Shown here piece by piece: positions 31,529-43,643 of a stretch of DNA of 64,000 bases. The position numbers and the translations under genes were made by a program. The notes under the pieces were generated by a model, which saw only the letters and a list, made by a program, of their open reading frames with translations, searched no databases and was not told the origin of the DNA. The stretch is from positions 215,400,290-215,464,289 of the forward strand of contig CM073885.1 of NCBI GenBank assembly GCA_037176705.1. The letters run 5' to 3'. How positions within the stretch are numbered: the stretch's first letter is position 1; every line of letters starts with the position of its first letter. The DNA is from Molossus alvarezi. Lineage: Eukaryota > Chordata > Mammalia > Chiroptera > Molossidae.

Positions 31529-31770
31529 CACCCTGGACGGTTTGGCTCAGTGTTTAGAGCGTCAGCCCACAGACCAGAGAGTCCTGGGTTTGGTTCCCAT
31601 TAAAGGCACATACCTCAGTTGCAGTTCATCCCTGGCTCCTGTTGGGGTGGTGTGAGTGGCAACCAGTTGATATGTCTCTCTCACATTGATGTTTCTCTCT
31701 CTCGCCCTGCTGCTCTATCTGAAGATAAATGCAAAAATGTCCTTGGGTAAGAATTAAAAAAAGAAATTTT
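31529..31770 (+). mobile_element. VES SINE (type A), sense orientation
   Basis: Head CCCTGGACGGTTTGGCTCAG, B-box region GGGTTTGGTTCCC, CACATACCTCAGTTGCAGTT, TGATATGTCTCTCTCACATT, then TCTGAAGATAAATGCAAAAA and an A-rich end. It is one of only three sense-oriented SINEs in the window. The A/T-rich flanks (ATTAAAAAAATTTT and ATTAAAAAAAGAAATTTT) suggest, but do not prove, a target duplication. Confidence 0.92.
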
Positions 31771-31929
31771 TTATTATTGATAATAAGATTCTTATCCCCT
31801 AACATTAGAACATAATCTGTATATCATTTGCTCTTATTTTTGTTTTTCTCTTGCTAACATTTTGAACTGTATTGTATAGGGTCGAGTATCTAACTGGTTA
31901 GTTTTTCAATATTTGAAAATCAATAAATG

Positions 31930-33424
31930 TGATACACCACATAAACAAAATGAAAGATAAAAACCATATGATCATATCAATAGATACCAAAAAAGCATTG
32001 GACAAAATCCAGCACCCATTTCTGATAAAAACTCTCAGCAAAGTAGGAATAGAGGGATCATAGCTCAACATAATAAAGGCTATATATGAAAAACCTACAG
32101 CCAACATAATACTCAATGTGCAACAACAAAAACATGTCCCTTAAGAACATGAACAAGACAGGGATGCCCATTTTCACCACTCTTATTTAACATAGTATTG
32201 GAAGTCTTAGCCACAGCAATTAGACATGAAGGAAAATTAAAGGAATCCAAATTGGAGTGGAGGAAATGAAACAGTCATTATTCACAGATAACATGATATT
32301 GTACATAGAAAACCCTAAAGATTGAATCAAAAATCTACTAGATTTAATAAACAAAGTAGCAGGATACAAAATTAACATCCAGAAATCTATGGCATTCTTA
32401 TACATCAATAATGAACAGTCAGAAAGAGAAACTAAAATATATATATATATCCCATTTACCATTGCAAGAACAACAACAACAAAATACCTAGGAATAAACT
32501 TAACCAAGGAGGTAAAAGACCTGTTCTTAGAAAACTACAGGACATTAAAAAAAGAAATAGAGGAAGATATAAAATAGTGACAACATATACCATGTTCATA
32601 GATTGGAAAAATCAACATAATTAAAATGTTCATACTACCCATGGCAATCTACAGATTCAAAGCAATCCCTATTAAAGTACCAATGGCGTATTTCACAGAT
32701 CTAGAACAAATATTACAAATATTCCAAAAGTTTATATGGATCCAAAAAGACACTGAATAGCCATAGCAATCTGAAAAAGAAGAACACAGAGGGAGGGATC
32801 ACAATACCAGATATCAAGTTATACTACAAAGCCATCATAATCACAACAGCCTGGTATAAGAACAGGCAAATAGATCAATGAAACATAACAGAATCCAGAT
32901 ATTGACCCAGGACAGTATGCACAATTAATATTTGGCAAAGGAGGCAAGATCATACAATGGAGAAAAGACAATTTCTTCAATAAATGTATTTGGGAAAATT
33001 GGACAGCTAGATAAAAAACAAAACAAAACCCCAAACCACAAAAAACAAAACTAGACCACCAATTTATACCAAATACAAGAATAAACTCAAATTTGATAAG
33101 ACTTAAATGTAACCTGTGAAATCATAAAAATCCTAGAAGGAAATGTAGGCAGAAAAATATCAGACATCATATGTAGTAGAATTTTCAATGATACCTCTCC
33201 TAGGGCAAGAGAAACAAAGGAAAAAAATTAATAAATGGGACCACATCAAACTTAAAAGCTTATGCTTGGTAAAAGAAACCAGCATCAAAATGAAAAGGGA
33301 ACCCACTCTCTGGGAGAACATATTTGCCAGTGACACATCAGATCAGGGGTTAATATCCAAAATATATAGAGTACTCATACAGCTCAACAAAAGGAAGACA
33401 ACACAATTTAAAAATGAGCAGAGG
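31930..33424 (+). pseudogene. L1 ORF2 remnant with mutated active site
   Basis: This is decayed reverse transcriptase sequence. The active-site motif that reads FADD in the copy at 2432 reads TTCACAGATAAC here (32281-32292), i.e. FTDN, so the second catalytic aspartate is lost. Many stops break the frame. The last open part (33188-33454) holds the [20 protein letters not shown] segment, cut by the HAL1 insertion. Confidence 0.85.
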
Positions 33425-36117
33425 GACTTCTGGTCAAGATGGCAGCATAGGTAAATGTGGTACTCGCCTCCTCCCACAACTACATCAAAATTACAACTAA
33501 ACCACAGAACAAACATCCTTCAGAAGTGCCTGAAATCGAGCTGAATGGAAGTTGACAACTATGAAATTAAAGAAGAGGTCACATCGAGACTGGTAGGAGG
33601 GGTAGAGGCATAGATGGGCTGGTCCCACACCCACATGTGGAGGATAAAAATCAGGAGGATACCTCGGCTGTGAAGGTCCTCACTGAGGAGTGACGGGTCA
33701 CCATCTCATACCAACCACCCCAGCTCAGGGTTTCAGTGCCAGGAAGAGAAGTCCCCATAACGTCTGTCTGTAAAGACTAGTGGGAATTGAGGCTGAGGGA
33801 GATTGAGGCTGCAGGAGTCCCAGGCAACTCCTCTTAAAGAGCCCATGCATGGACTTGCTTGGACTTGTTCCATCTGAGCCCCTGTGGTGGGGAGGCAAGC
33901 TGAAAGGCTGAGACATACAAGGAAGAACTAAGTTGTTTGGTATCTGGGTGAGGGCTGGAGAGGCAATTTTCTCTTGGACAGACATGCTGGCAAAGGCCAA
34001 CATTCTTTTGGTAAGTCCTTCTCCCATGAGGCTTGTAGATGGGTGCCATATCCGGGACTCCAACAACCTGGCTCACACTGTTTGCCCCATCCTGGTGATA
34101 CTCTGAGGCCCTGCCCCACCTAACTTATGGGCCCATCCATGCTGTTTCCAGTGGCTTTATCATAGGATTGGCCTGTTAGATTGTTTATCTCCGTTTCATT
34201 TAGTTGTTTTCCTGGAGTTTGGCTCATGCTTCCGATTTTCCTACATCCTCTCAAACAAGCAGCATCTGGCCACAGTGAGCCCCATACCTCTTGCTAAGTG
34301 GCTCCAGGCCTGGTGTTAGAAGCAGCCTTGGTTCACAGCTTTACTTTGCCTGGACACCTCTAAGCCCACCACAAGAAGCAGTCATTGTAAATCACTTTGT
34401 AGCTTATGCCTTGTGGTCCCAGAACATAGGCATTAGCTCACCTTGTCCCAGAGCCAGCATACCCAGTGGACAGCTTCAGACCATGTCAAAGCACCACCAC
34501 ACAACCACCTTCACAAGTGACACACTCAATGAGTGGACTCAGTGGGTACTAGAGCCCTGATAAAGTAAGTCTTGCTCTGTGTGGTGGGCCCCTAAACGAC
34601 CAATCATCTAAGGTTGGTGGATAGTGGGCAGAGCCAGTCCTTGCAACTGATCAGACTGAGTAAAACCCTCCCATTGATGTGCCAACAGCAATCAAGACTC
34701 AACTACAACAGAAGGTATAAAGTCCACTCAAAGGGTACACCTTGAGGGCCCAGCAGGGTGACCAGGGAGGCTGTGCCACTGGACCCTACGGGACATCTAT
34801 TATTACAACAGGCCACCCTAGGAAGCCTAGGAAACATAGAAACTTACCTAATACATAGAAACAAACATGAGGAGGCAGCCAAAATGAGGAGACAAAGAAA
34901 CATGTCCCAATTGAAAGAACAGAACAAAACTCCAGGAAAAGAACTAAATGAAATGGAGATAAACAATCTAACAGATGCAGAGTTCAAAACACTGCTTATA
35001 AGGACACTCAGTTAACTTAGTGAGGACCTCAAGAGCATAATAAAGGAGCAATAAGAAATGAAGGATGTATTAACTTAAATGAAGAATAATTTATAGGGAA
35101 TCAATAGTAAAGTAAGTGAAGCCAAGAAGGAAACCATCGGTTTGGAATATAAGGACGCAAAAAACACCCAATCAGAACAGCAAAAAGAAAGAAAGAATCC
35201 AAAAAAAAAAAATGAAGATAGTATAAGGAGACTGTGGGACAACTTCAAGCATGCCAACATTTGCATCATGGGAGTGCCAGAAGAAGAAGAGAAAGAGCAA
35301 GAACTTGAAAATCAATTTGAAATAATAATGACAGAAAACTTCTCTAACTTGGTGAAGGAAACAGACATACAAGTCCAGGAAGCAGAGAAAGTCCCAAACA
35401 AGATGAATCCAAAGAGGTCCACACCAAGACACATCATCATCAAAATGCAAAATGTTCAAGACAAAGAGAGAATCTTAAAAGCAGCAAGAGAAAAGCAGTT
35501 AGTTACCTACAAGGGAGCTCCCATAAAACTGTCAGCTGATTTCTCAAAAGAAACTTTGCAGGCCAGAAGAGAGTGGCAAGAAATATTTGAAGTGATGAAA
35601 AGCAAGGACCTACAACCAAGATTACTCCATCCTGCAAAGCTATCATTTAGAATTGATGGCTTACCAGACAAGAAAAAGCTAAAGTGGTTCATCATCACCA
35701 AACCAGTATTATATGAAATATTGACGGGTCTTCTTGTAGAAGAAAAAGACAAAAAAAATATGAACAATAAAATGGCAATTAATACATATCTATCAGCAAC
35801 CGAATCTACAAACAAAATGAGCAAGCAGAACAGAAACAGACTCATAGATACAGAGAGTTTTTTGTTGGTTGCCAGATGGGAGGGGCGTTAGGGGGTTAAG
35901 AATTGCAAATTTGTTGTTAGACTGACAAACCTCAAAAGGAAGGGGGCAGGTTGGGTGGGAAGAGAGAATCCAAAGAACTTATATGCATATATACATGACC
36001 AATAGACACAGATAATAGTGTGGGGAAGGCAGGAGTGGGTGGGAGCGAGGAGGAGGGGGGTGAAGGGGGGAAAAAGGAGAGACATCTGTAATACATTCAA
36101 CAATAAAGATAAGTTTA
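33425..36117 (+). mobile_element. HAL1 (half-L1) element, longest copy
   Basis: About 2.7 kb, with 5' end GACTTCTGGTCAAGATGGCAG, a 1.46-kb 5' UTR, ORF1 from 34884, and an L1-like 3' UTR (TTATATGCATATATACATGACC, GGGAGCGAGGAGGAGGGG, CAACAATAAAGATAAG). No ORF2 is present. The target duplication is AAAAATGAGCAGAGG (33410-33424) against AAAAATGGGCAGAGG (36118-36132), one mismatch, in the C-terminal part of ORF2 of the host L1, same orientation. It is the most complete 5' UTR of the three HAL1 copies. Confidence 0.92.
34884..35890 (+). pseudogene. HAL1 ORF1, several in-frame stops
   Basis: The frame opens at ATG 34884 (MRRQRNMSQLKEQNK). It is stopped at 35013-35015 and at further TAA/TAG codons before 35142, then open in the same phase to 35891. 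The retained part has the RRM-like NICIMGVPEEEE segment, [20 protein letters not shown], and the C-terminal ARREWQEIFEVMKSKDLQP and LHPAKLSF. Compared with the copy at 20232 it lacks the HIKSF residues near the end of the CTD. It is older or more damaged than the 20232 copy in the coiled-coil part, but keeps phase across the A-run. Confidence 0.87.
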
Positions 36118-36132
36118 AAAAATGGGCAGAGG

Positions 36133-36816
36133 ACCTGAATAGATATGTGTTCAAACAGGATATACAGATGACCAGGAGACATATGAAAAAATGCTCAACA
36201 TCACTAAGCATCAGGAAGATACAAATTAAAATGAGCTAGAATGGCAGCCATCAACAAATCCTCAAACAACAAGTGATGGCAAAGGTGTGGAGAAAAGGGC
36301 ACTCTAGAACACAGCTGGTGGGAATGCAGACTGGTGCGGCCACTATGGAAAACAGTATGTTGTTTCCTCAAAAAATTAAAAATTGAACTGCCATTTGACC
36401 CAGTGATCTCACTTCTTGGAATATATCCTAAGAAGTCTGAAACACCAATCAGGAAGAATATATGTACCCCTATGTTCATAGCAGCACTATTTACAATTGC
36501 TAAGATCTGGAAACAGCCCAAGTGTCCATCAGTAGATGAGTGGATAAAAAGGCTGTGGTACATATACACAATGGAATACTATGCAGCTGTAAGAAAGAAA
36601 GATCTCTTACCCTTTGAGAACATGGAGGAACCGGGAGTGTATTATGCTGAGCGAAATAAACCAGTCAGAGAAAGGCAAGTACCACATGATCTCACCAATT
36701 TATGGAACATCATGAACAAAATAAGCTGTCAACCAAAAGAGATCCAGAGTCATGAAAGTAGGGAACAGACTAACAAACCTCAGAGGGATGGGGGGGGGGG
36801 GTTTGGGAAGAGATAA
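36133..36816 (+). pseudogene. L1 ORF2 C-terminal remnant after the HAL1
   Basis: This continues the ORF2 of the split L1. The open piece 36334-36816 carries [20 protein letters not shown] and [16 protein letters not shown], the usual last stretches of ORF2 in this window, and reads into the 3' UTR. No enzymatic domain is present here. Confidence 0.85.
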
Positions 36817-36959
36817 ACCTAAGAATTTATATGCATATATGCATAACCAATGGACACAGACATTAAGTTGGGGAAAGCAGGAGGGAGTAGGAGCGGTAAG
36901 GAGGGGTTAATGGGGACAAAAGGGGGACATCTGTAATACTTTAAACAATAAAAAAAAAA

Positions 36960-37062
36960 GAGAAACTGAAAGTCAGAGAAGTTAATTAACGTGTCTGTGG
37001 TCACACACCAGGAAGCCACAGAACAGAGTTTGGAACCTAGGTAGAATCACCAGGTTTAGGGG
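36960..37062 (-). repeat. MIR SINE fragment (ancient)
   Basis: GAAACTGAAAGTCAGAGAAG, GTTAATTAACGTGTCTGTGG, TCACACACCAGGAAGCCACA and GTTTGGAACCTAGGT follow the order of a reverse-complement MIR. It abuts the L1 tail, so the L1 probably landed in or beside it. Confidence 0.65.
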
Positions 37063-37065
37063 GCA

Positions 37066-37069
<4 letters not shown>

Positions 37070-37117
<48 letters not shown>
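37070..37117 (+). repeat. (CA)n microsatellite
   Basis: About 23 CA dinucleotides in a row, followed by GAGTCTCTCTCTCACACC. Confidence 0.97.
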
Positions 37118-37120
<3 letters not shown>

Positions 37121-37539
37121 CTCTCTCTCACACCTATACAATACTTGCCTTCTTTTTGCCATATTTGGGGCATATTTACCCTCAAAAGTATTCACTGTTT
37201 ATCTGAAATTCATATTTAAATAAAGACTAAAACCTAGGCTTCACTGACGTGTGTTGACTTTGCAAGTCTTAGGTCAGTTCTTTTCTACATCCACCCAAGT
37301 TTTATTGTTCAAGATGGTTCTTTTTTCTAGAGGTAGGACTTACTATCTATGATAGTGAAAATATGTAAATTAGAAAATATGTACTTTTAGTTTACTCCAT
37401 GTTCAGCATTGTGTCAGGAGTTAGAGGTTTTGCCCCTAAAAATATGCACAATTGAGGAGATGAGATGAATATGTAAAGGTTGATTCTGAGACAGTAGAAT
37501 AATAGATTTGTTGGACTAGGAGCAGTTAACTTTCCCCAA
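37118..37539. other. Unique sequence, no feature seen
   Basis: AT-rich sequence without recognised repeats or reading frames. Confidence 0.5.
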
Positions 37540-37870
37540 GAAGTTTGGGGAAAGAATTATAGAGTAGGGAGCATTTGAATTGGTCTTTAATGGGTGAATA
37601 CAAGTTCATTAAGGAAAGAAACTACGAGTAGGAAGGAAACAATGTGAGAAAAGACGAAGATATGTGAAAGTACATGGTGAAATTATCTTTTTAAAATGTA
37701 AGGTCCATGTGTTCTGTTTAATAGTGGGTGATGAGAATTGGAGAGTAGGATATGGATACGACCTCAAGAACGTCAGTGCTATACTTAGAAACCTTATCAT
37801 AGACAACTGGGAGCTACTGATGATTTTTAAACAGAGAAGTGACATGATCAGAGGTCCTTGAGGGTTCCCA
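37540..37870 (+). repeat. Old unassigned interspersed repeat, copy 2
   Basis: Contains GCATTTGAATTGGTCTTTAA, ACTGGGAGCTACTGATGATT and AGAGAAGTGACATGATCAGA, which parallel the region at 8320-8930 in content and order. This suggests one dispersed family. Name not assigned. Confidence 0.4.
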
Positions 37871-39786
37871 GGGTCTGCAAGAAGATGTGGCCTAGCACAG
37901 TACTGGGCAAGTTAATCAAATGCTTAATCCAGTGCCATCTGAGTCTTGGTTGTAAATTTTATTTTGTTAGAGGTGAAATAAAATTAGAGAAGATATTACT
38001 AGAAAAGCAAACTTATCCTGAATTTTGTGTACCAACCTCACGCACAAATCCAATTATTATCTTTACCCCATTTCACTCAGCTTTAGAAGTTCTTTTATAT
38101 TTTGTTGTATGGATCTTCACATATGGCTTTAAATTCTTCTTTTGGAAACAGAGTAAAAAGTAAATAAATATTTTCTCTTTCTTGTTAATTGCAGTAATAA
38201 ATTATTATAATTACTTGTGTAAATGAATGATGTCAATAACATAGTTAGGAGTCACTCATTATCAGATATCATCAATATCTCTATTTCCACATTATGGTTT
38301 ATTAATTTATAACTTTGTTTGTTGGGTTTACTATTTCAGACAAGTAGCTTATGGCTCATCATGATTTACCATAGCAACAGTATAAGGGAGCAATAAAATT
38401 TTGAATATTAAATTTTTATTAGGGATTCAATGCAAGTTTGAATGCTTGGTTATACTGGATAGACATAGTGCTTAATACAATACAATGAGTTGTTACGAAA
38501 CATAGGGTAAAAAATGTAAAGACTTGGGGTTAGCCATGAAAATTATCTTTAATTGGAAAAGGAAATCACAGGCCACTGTTGAATAGAAGAATGATGTGGA
38601 ATATTATAGCAAATTATTCTGAAATTGGCATCTAAATTATTAAATATGCAAGTTTCCCCTGGGGAGGGGAGCAAATGGAAGATAGTTCAGGAATGTATAT
38701 TTTAGGGTATTATACATCAGGGGAAGAAAAACATGTTGCATGAGCCTAAGTATGGAAGGAAAGATCTGGATTTATCAGTAAAATAAAGGTATTGTATGGA
38801 AACTAAACACCCATTTATTTCATCACATGATATTAGAATATGCAGATGGTTATATAATGCAGGTATTGAATAGGAAATAAATATATTTGAAACATTTTGC
38901 AAACTATACCATCCTATATAAATGGAAGTTATAATAGTATCCTACTTTTCAATATTACACCATTATTAGGGTTCTTTATCTAGTCCTACTTTCCAACTTT
39001 AATTCTTTTAAGGGAAAATATGAAGGTAATTTTTTTTTAAATCAAGGTGGCTTACACTTGATCTCATTTGTTTCAATGATTGGTATGATCTCAGTTACCT
39101 TAAAACCTCAGGCTTCTGTGAGATGTAGGACATATAATGCTTTAGCTCTTGAAAGGAAATCTGAAATATGTTCTAAACATCCCATTTTGATGATGGTAAT
39201 GATAATTTTTGAATGTTCTGGATAAGAGGATCCGGAAGTATTGTGACTAAAATAAACAACGGAAAGTCTGACACAGTCAGAGAAGGTCAAGTGCAAACGA
39301 TCTGCCTTGCATCTTAAATGCATGTTGGCCTCAGCGTCACACAGAGTCGCCTGTACTTGTTGTCGGTGGAGCTTCATTCCATACCACCTGCTGGGAAAAG
39401 AAGTACAAGCTGTGGTCCCAGAGCTAGTATGCATAAAACTGGGACTATAATCCAGCTCTCCTAACTTCTACTTTTATGATAGGTTGTCCCAGCTTTCACT
39501 CTGTAATTCTACAACTCTACTGGGAAATTTTGCAGCATGTTGAAGAAGAGTGAAGCCAAGAGCCTGGGGTAGTCTGCGATCAGTCCCTCAACATTTTGTG
39601 ATTCTCTGCTGGTGAGAAAGAGTTAATTTGGCAACAAAGCCACCATAAGGTTACATTCATCTGAGGACCATGTAGTTGGAATCCAACCCAGTGTTGTCAT
39701 GGACATATCCAGTAGGCTCCCTATCTGGACCTCAGAGTAGAGAATAAATGTTGAATTCAGAGAATAAAGGTTGATTTCTGTCTTGC
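37871..39786. other. Unique sequence, no feature seen
   Basis: AT-rich, repeat-poor. A 108-codon minus-strand frame (39108-39434) and a 101-codon + frame (37858-38163) show no recognised domain. Confidence 0.45.
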
Positions 39787-39787
39787 A

Positions 39788-39845
<58 letters not shown>
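39787..39845. repeat. (CT)n microsatellite
   Basis: About 29 CT dinucleotides with a single CTTT interruption near 39827. Confidence 0.96.
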
Positions 39846-42247
39846 GCTTGTTTTTGATAACCTTTGCCATCAATTCAGCTATACTTGTATTTGATAAATT
39901 GACTCTTACTACTTTAAAATGCTTTAAATGGTCAAACCTTTATTTTTTACCTCTCTTGGAAATCTTTGGTAAACAAACAGATTTCCAAGACCCAAATGAA
40001 CAATAATGCTCAGTTGTAAAATCTAATGCAGCGAAACGAACAATTATAGCAGCACCACCATCCAACTCAGGTACATCAATAGCTTCCTAGTTGAATTAGT
40101 ACTTGAGAATCACTGTGGCAGTGGCAAATGTACGGCTGCAAATTTACTGTGAAGAATTAATTCCAGTGGCTCTGGTCACCAGCTGGAGTAGGAAAGGATG
40201 CTCTGGTGTACTTTTTATGGTTAATGCAAATAAGCAGGTAGTTGTGGGAATAAAGTTCTCTTTTTGATCTATGGCAGGAGATAGCTAGCCTGCAAAAGTT
40301 CATTTCAGACTGTAATTAGTTTATTCATTAAGGTTGGGAAATTCAATGACACAGCTGCATGAGGTATCATTGAAAGCTACCTGAACATATGGCAGAAGGA
40401 TAATGCAAATTTCATTCCTGAAAGAAAAAGGCAAAATGGTACAGCTTTGTGCTTTTATTTCATATCCTGCAGTGATTTCCTGAAGGCTGGTAGTGAGCTG
40501 ATTACACTCCAAACCTTCTAATATATATTGATATTGGATGAGGGGGTGGTATTTATTTTCCTTGAATGTTACATGTAGTACATATAAATGTATATAACGC
40601 ATCCCCGCACACATTCCTAGACGTCTAAATACATGCACAAAAGACTGAATGCTATTCTTTGGTTTCTAGCAAGAAAGAATAACATCTATATCTATTAATA
40701 ATTATTTAGACATAGATGTAGAATTCAGCCTTTCTTGTGAAATGCAATCACTTGGATAGAAGGGATTCTGTTAAATTTGTTCTTTGTTTTTGTGTACTTA
40801 CAAACTAATCTGACTTCAGACATAGCCATGGTTATTAAGATTTAAAAATCCATATAGTATTTGACTTACAAAAACCAAGACCTGTAATTCAAGTAGGCTA
40901 TAGAAAGAATCAAATACGCATTGTTAAGAAGGAAGCCCAGTAGGTTGAAAAAATTAATTGGAGCATATCAACAGTTGATCTGAACAATTACACCAAACCA
41001 TTCTAATGTCTCTCTTCATATTCTTCGAATGTCACCTATAAACATTCTAAGTGAAAATGTTATTGAAGTCAAAGTTTTAAGCCCAGGAAACAAAGAGATT
41101 GCAATAGATCCCTGATATTTTGTTCTTTGCAATTGATTTACTCTATAATTAGTGCCAGAAGCTATTATTGACTACATCATGTGCTCATAACACTGTGGTC
41201 TCTTCTTGTGACTCTCAATCCAATCTGATGGATAACACAGCTGAACCAAAATTCTTCTGCTAAAACAAAGATGTTGAATTATGAAGGAATTTTCAGGAAT
41301 GACATGATGCTAGTGATTGGTTCATGGGCACCTGATCATAAGGAAACTCTACATCCTATTTTGTGGTTTTCGGTATTGCATAAATTTTGTTAAAGTGTGT
41401 GTTTTACTTTTACAATAATTTATAGCATTTTGTTTTCAGGAATGTAAATTTACTTCTGTGCAGAATCGGATGATTGCGGCTGTGGCTCAGAGTGAGAGGT
41501 GGTGTTGGAGGCAGGCGGCTATAGGTAAATGAGCAGGGAGGGGAAGCCACAGCTGTGAGAGGTAGGCTAGGGAGATGTGAGAGATCAGGGTGAGGATGGG
41601 CTCTGAAATGAATATGCCTGCGAGAGTAATCCTAGCAGTAAATTTAGCCAAGTAATGGGTTGAATTAACAAACATATTAAGAATCAAGTGATGATAAAAT
41701 TAAGGTGTCAGGCCAGTAGCATAATCCAGAATCTACTCTGATGATGGTCCATGAGAGCTGACTTGAAATGAATCAGGAGACCCTCCCAGGTAAGGCAGTT
41801 ACCTCACACTTTTATACCGGTAGGTAAAAGAATCCCCATGACAGAGAGAAACCTACTCCAATGTACATAAGAAAAGGCAAATGAAAATATGTGGGTGGGT
41901 TAGGGAGCACAGGCTTTAACCCCAATTGCACTTATAGTCCTGGGTGTCATGAATACATTACCCTGGAGAATAACAAGACATTTCTCTGACAGTCAATGGA
42001 CAATTCTGACTTTTTATTTTTTTGCTTTTTTCCTATGGGAGGGAAAGCAGAGTTCACACTGATTAGCTGGGGTGTGTAGTGTATTTAGAGTGTAAACTGT
42101 TCTGTCTTTTGTATTGGGGGATGGTGAAAGCTGTTCCTCCCCAGAAAATGTGTTGCCAGGGAGTATCTATTGATTGATTCCTAGTTCCTCAAACCTCTGC
42201 TGATGTTTTGTGTATGAAGAAATAAAAGTTATAATTTTTGAGAATTG
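39846..42247. other. Longest repeat-poor block in the window (2.4 kb)
   Basis: I recognise no transposon, microsatellite or gene here. A 105-codon minus-strand frame (40321-40638) lacks known motifs. The block stands out because interspersed repeats are dense elsewhere in the window; it may include constrained non-coding sequence, but that is inference from absence of repeats only. Confidence 0.4.
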
Positions 42248-42257
42248 TATAGCACCC

Positions 42258-42466
42258 CCGTTTTTTTGTTTGTTTGTTTGTTTTTGCATTTATCTTCAGA
42301 TAGAGCGGGAGAAAGAGAGGGGGGAAGAGAGAGAGAGAGAGAAACATCAATGTGAGAGAGACACATTGACTGGTCGCTGGACAAACCGCAACTGAGGTAC
42401 ATGCCCCTAGTGGGAACCGAACCCGGGACCAATGCTCTAACTGCTAAGCCAAACTGGCCAGGGCTA
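42258..42466 (-). mobile_element. VES SINE (type A), internally shortened
   Basis: Minus-strand SINE with a (GTTT)n/T-rich end, TTATCTTCAGATAGAGCGGG, GA-rich tract, ACATCAATGTGAGAGAGACA, GGACAAACCGCAACTGAGGT, GGGAACCGAACCCGGGACC, and the head AAGCCAAACTGGCCAGGGCT. Bases between GGTCGC and GGACAAAC (the CACCCACACGACC part) and next to GGGACC are missing relative to other copies. TATAGC repeats at 42248 and 42467 form a weak target duplication. Confidence 0.9.
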
Positions 42467-42489
42467 TATAGCCCTTTTGAGGAGACAAG

Positions 42490-42616
42490 AGATACAAGCG
42501 TTCATTCATTTTTACATTCATTCACTGTAGCTATGCTGGATGCCCTGTCTCTAACGGGAAGTGAGATAGGAACATCACTGCCTTCACAGAGATTACAATT
42601 GAATAAACGACTGTAA
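42490..42616 (-). repeat. L2 LINE 3' fragment (weak)
   Basis: CAAGCGTTCATTCATTTTTACATTCATTCACTG, GGATGCCCTGTCTCTAACGG and CACTGCCTTCACAGAGATTAC follow the order of a reverse-complement L2 3' end. The match is weak. Confidence 0.35.
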
Positions 42617-42619
42617 TCT

Positions 42620-43631
42620 ATTCTTCTCCGCTGCTCCAAATGCCCCAATGCCCTACCTTCTGGTTTAAACCATTTTTTGTTTTGCAAATACGGATTGGAA
42701 TAAAATTAAACAATGCCTTATAGTGTTAAAGCTTTGTTAATTTTATAGAATGGTTTCAGCACATTTACTAGTGTCTGGTGAAGAACTGTGATAATTAAAA
42801 TTCAGCTATACTAATTAAAACAAGTGAACAAAGTCTGTTTAATGTCCTTTTTCTCACATTTTTTAATTTCCTCTTTGCTTACTCCTGACTTTGCAGAATT
42901 CTGTAATTCTCACTGGGGTTTTCCTGTCATTAGAGAAATTTATGAAGTTATGCCGTTTAGGAAACCTGGAGGAATTCTGGAACAGTAATATTTAAATAAA
43001 TTAGGTTCCTTTGGGTTAACTCATTTATATCAATGAATTTAAACCAATATGTATTCTGAAAGTCAAACTTTCATAAGAAATTCTGACCAATGTTTATTGT
43101 TTTAATATGCTAAGGTTAAAATGGAGTCCCCATATGCTTCTACAAATCTCCTCAGGAATTAAAAGCTTTATTTGTGATATGAAATCAGCTAAATATAAAC
43201 TGTACAGATCTCTCTTTCTCTTCCTTCCTCCCTCTCTCTAGAATCAATAAATAAAAAAACAAATACATTCAAAAAATTAAAGAAACTGCATAGAAAATAG
43301 GAAGAAGGAAATTATACAAAATGCTAATAGGGATTGTCTCTGGGTACTGAGATCAAGAGGTTTATATTTTTCTAAATTTAAAATTTAGCATATAATGTAT
43401 TTAGAAACCTACAATAATAACAAGTGCTAAATGTGCTCATGGGTTGATATATCTGCCATAGGCAAGACTTTTCTTTAAAAGGTGGTCTCAACTTCCTCTC
43501 AAACAATCCATTTACTTTTAATATGGAGGCATCCTTTGGTTCATTTTGCTTTATAAATTAGTGTTTTATTTATTTCTTTAGAACACTAACTCATCATGTC
43601 TTTTCTGAATTCATTTGATCCAGTGGAAAGC
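42620..43631. other. Unique sequence, no feature seen
   Basis: AT-rich unique sequence; no repeat family or gene recognised. Confidence 0.5.
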
Positions 43632-43643
43632 TCAGCTTCACCT

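Larger units (their letters stand above)
31907..36958 (+). mobile_element. L1 LINE, 5'-truncated, split by a HAL1
   Basis: The L1 starts in the reverse transcriptase domain (CAATATTTGAAAATCAATAAA at 31908, matching 2066 of the L1 at 1305). It runs to 33424, is interrupted by the HAL1, and resumes at 36118-36132 for the ORF2 C-terminus and 3' UTR, ending at about 36945 (GGACATCTGTAATACTTT) plus a short A tail. Once the HAL1 and one duplicated site are removed, the L1 is continuous and about 2.3 kb long. Its right end adjoins a MIR fragment. Confidence 0.92.

Noticed and set aside
40321..40638. 105-codon minus-strand frame in the repeat-poor block
   Set aside because: No recognised domain, AT-rich codon use and no exon signals that I can support.
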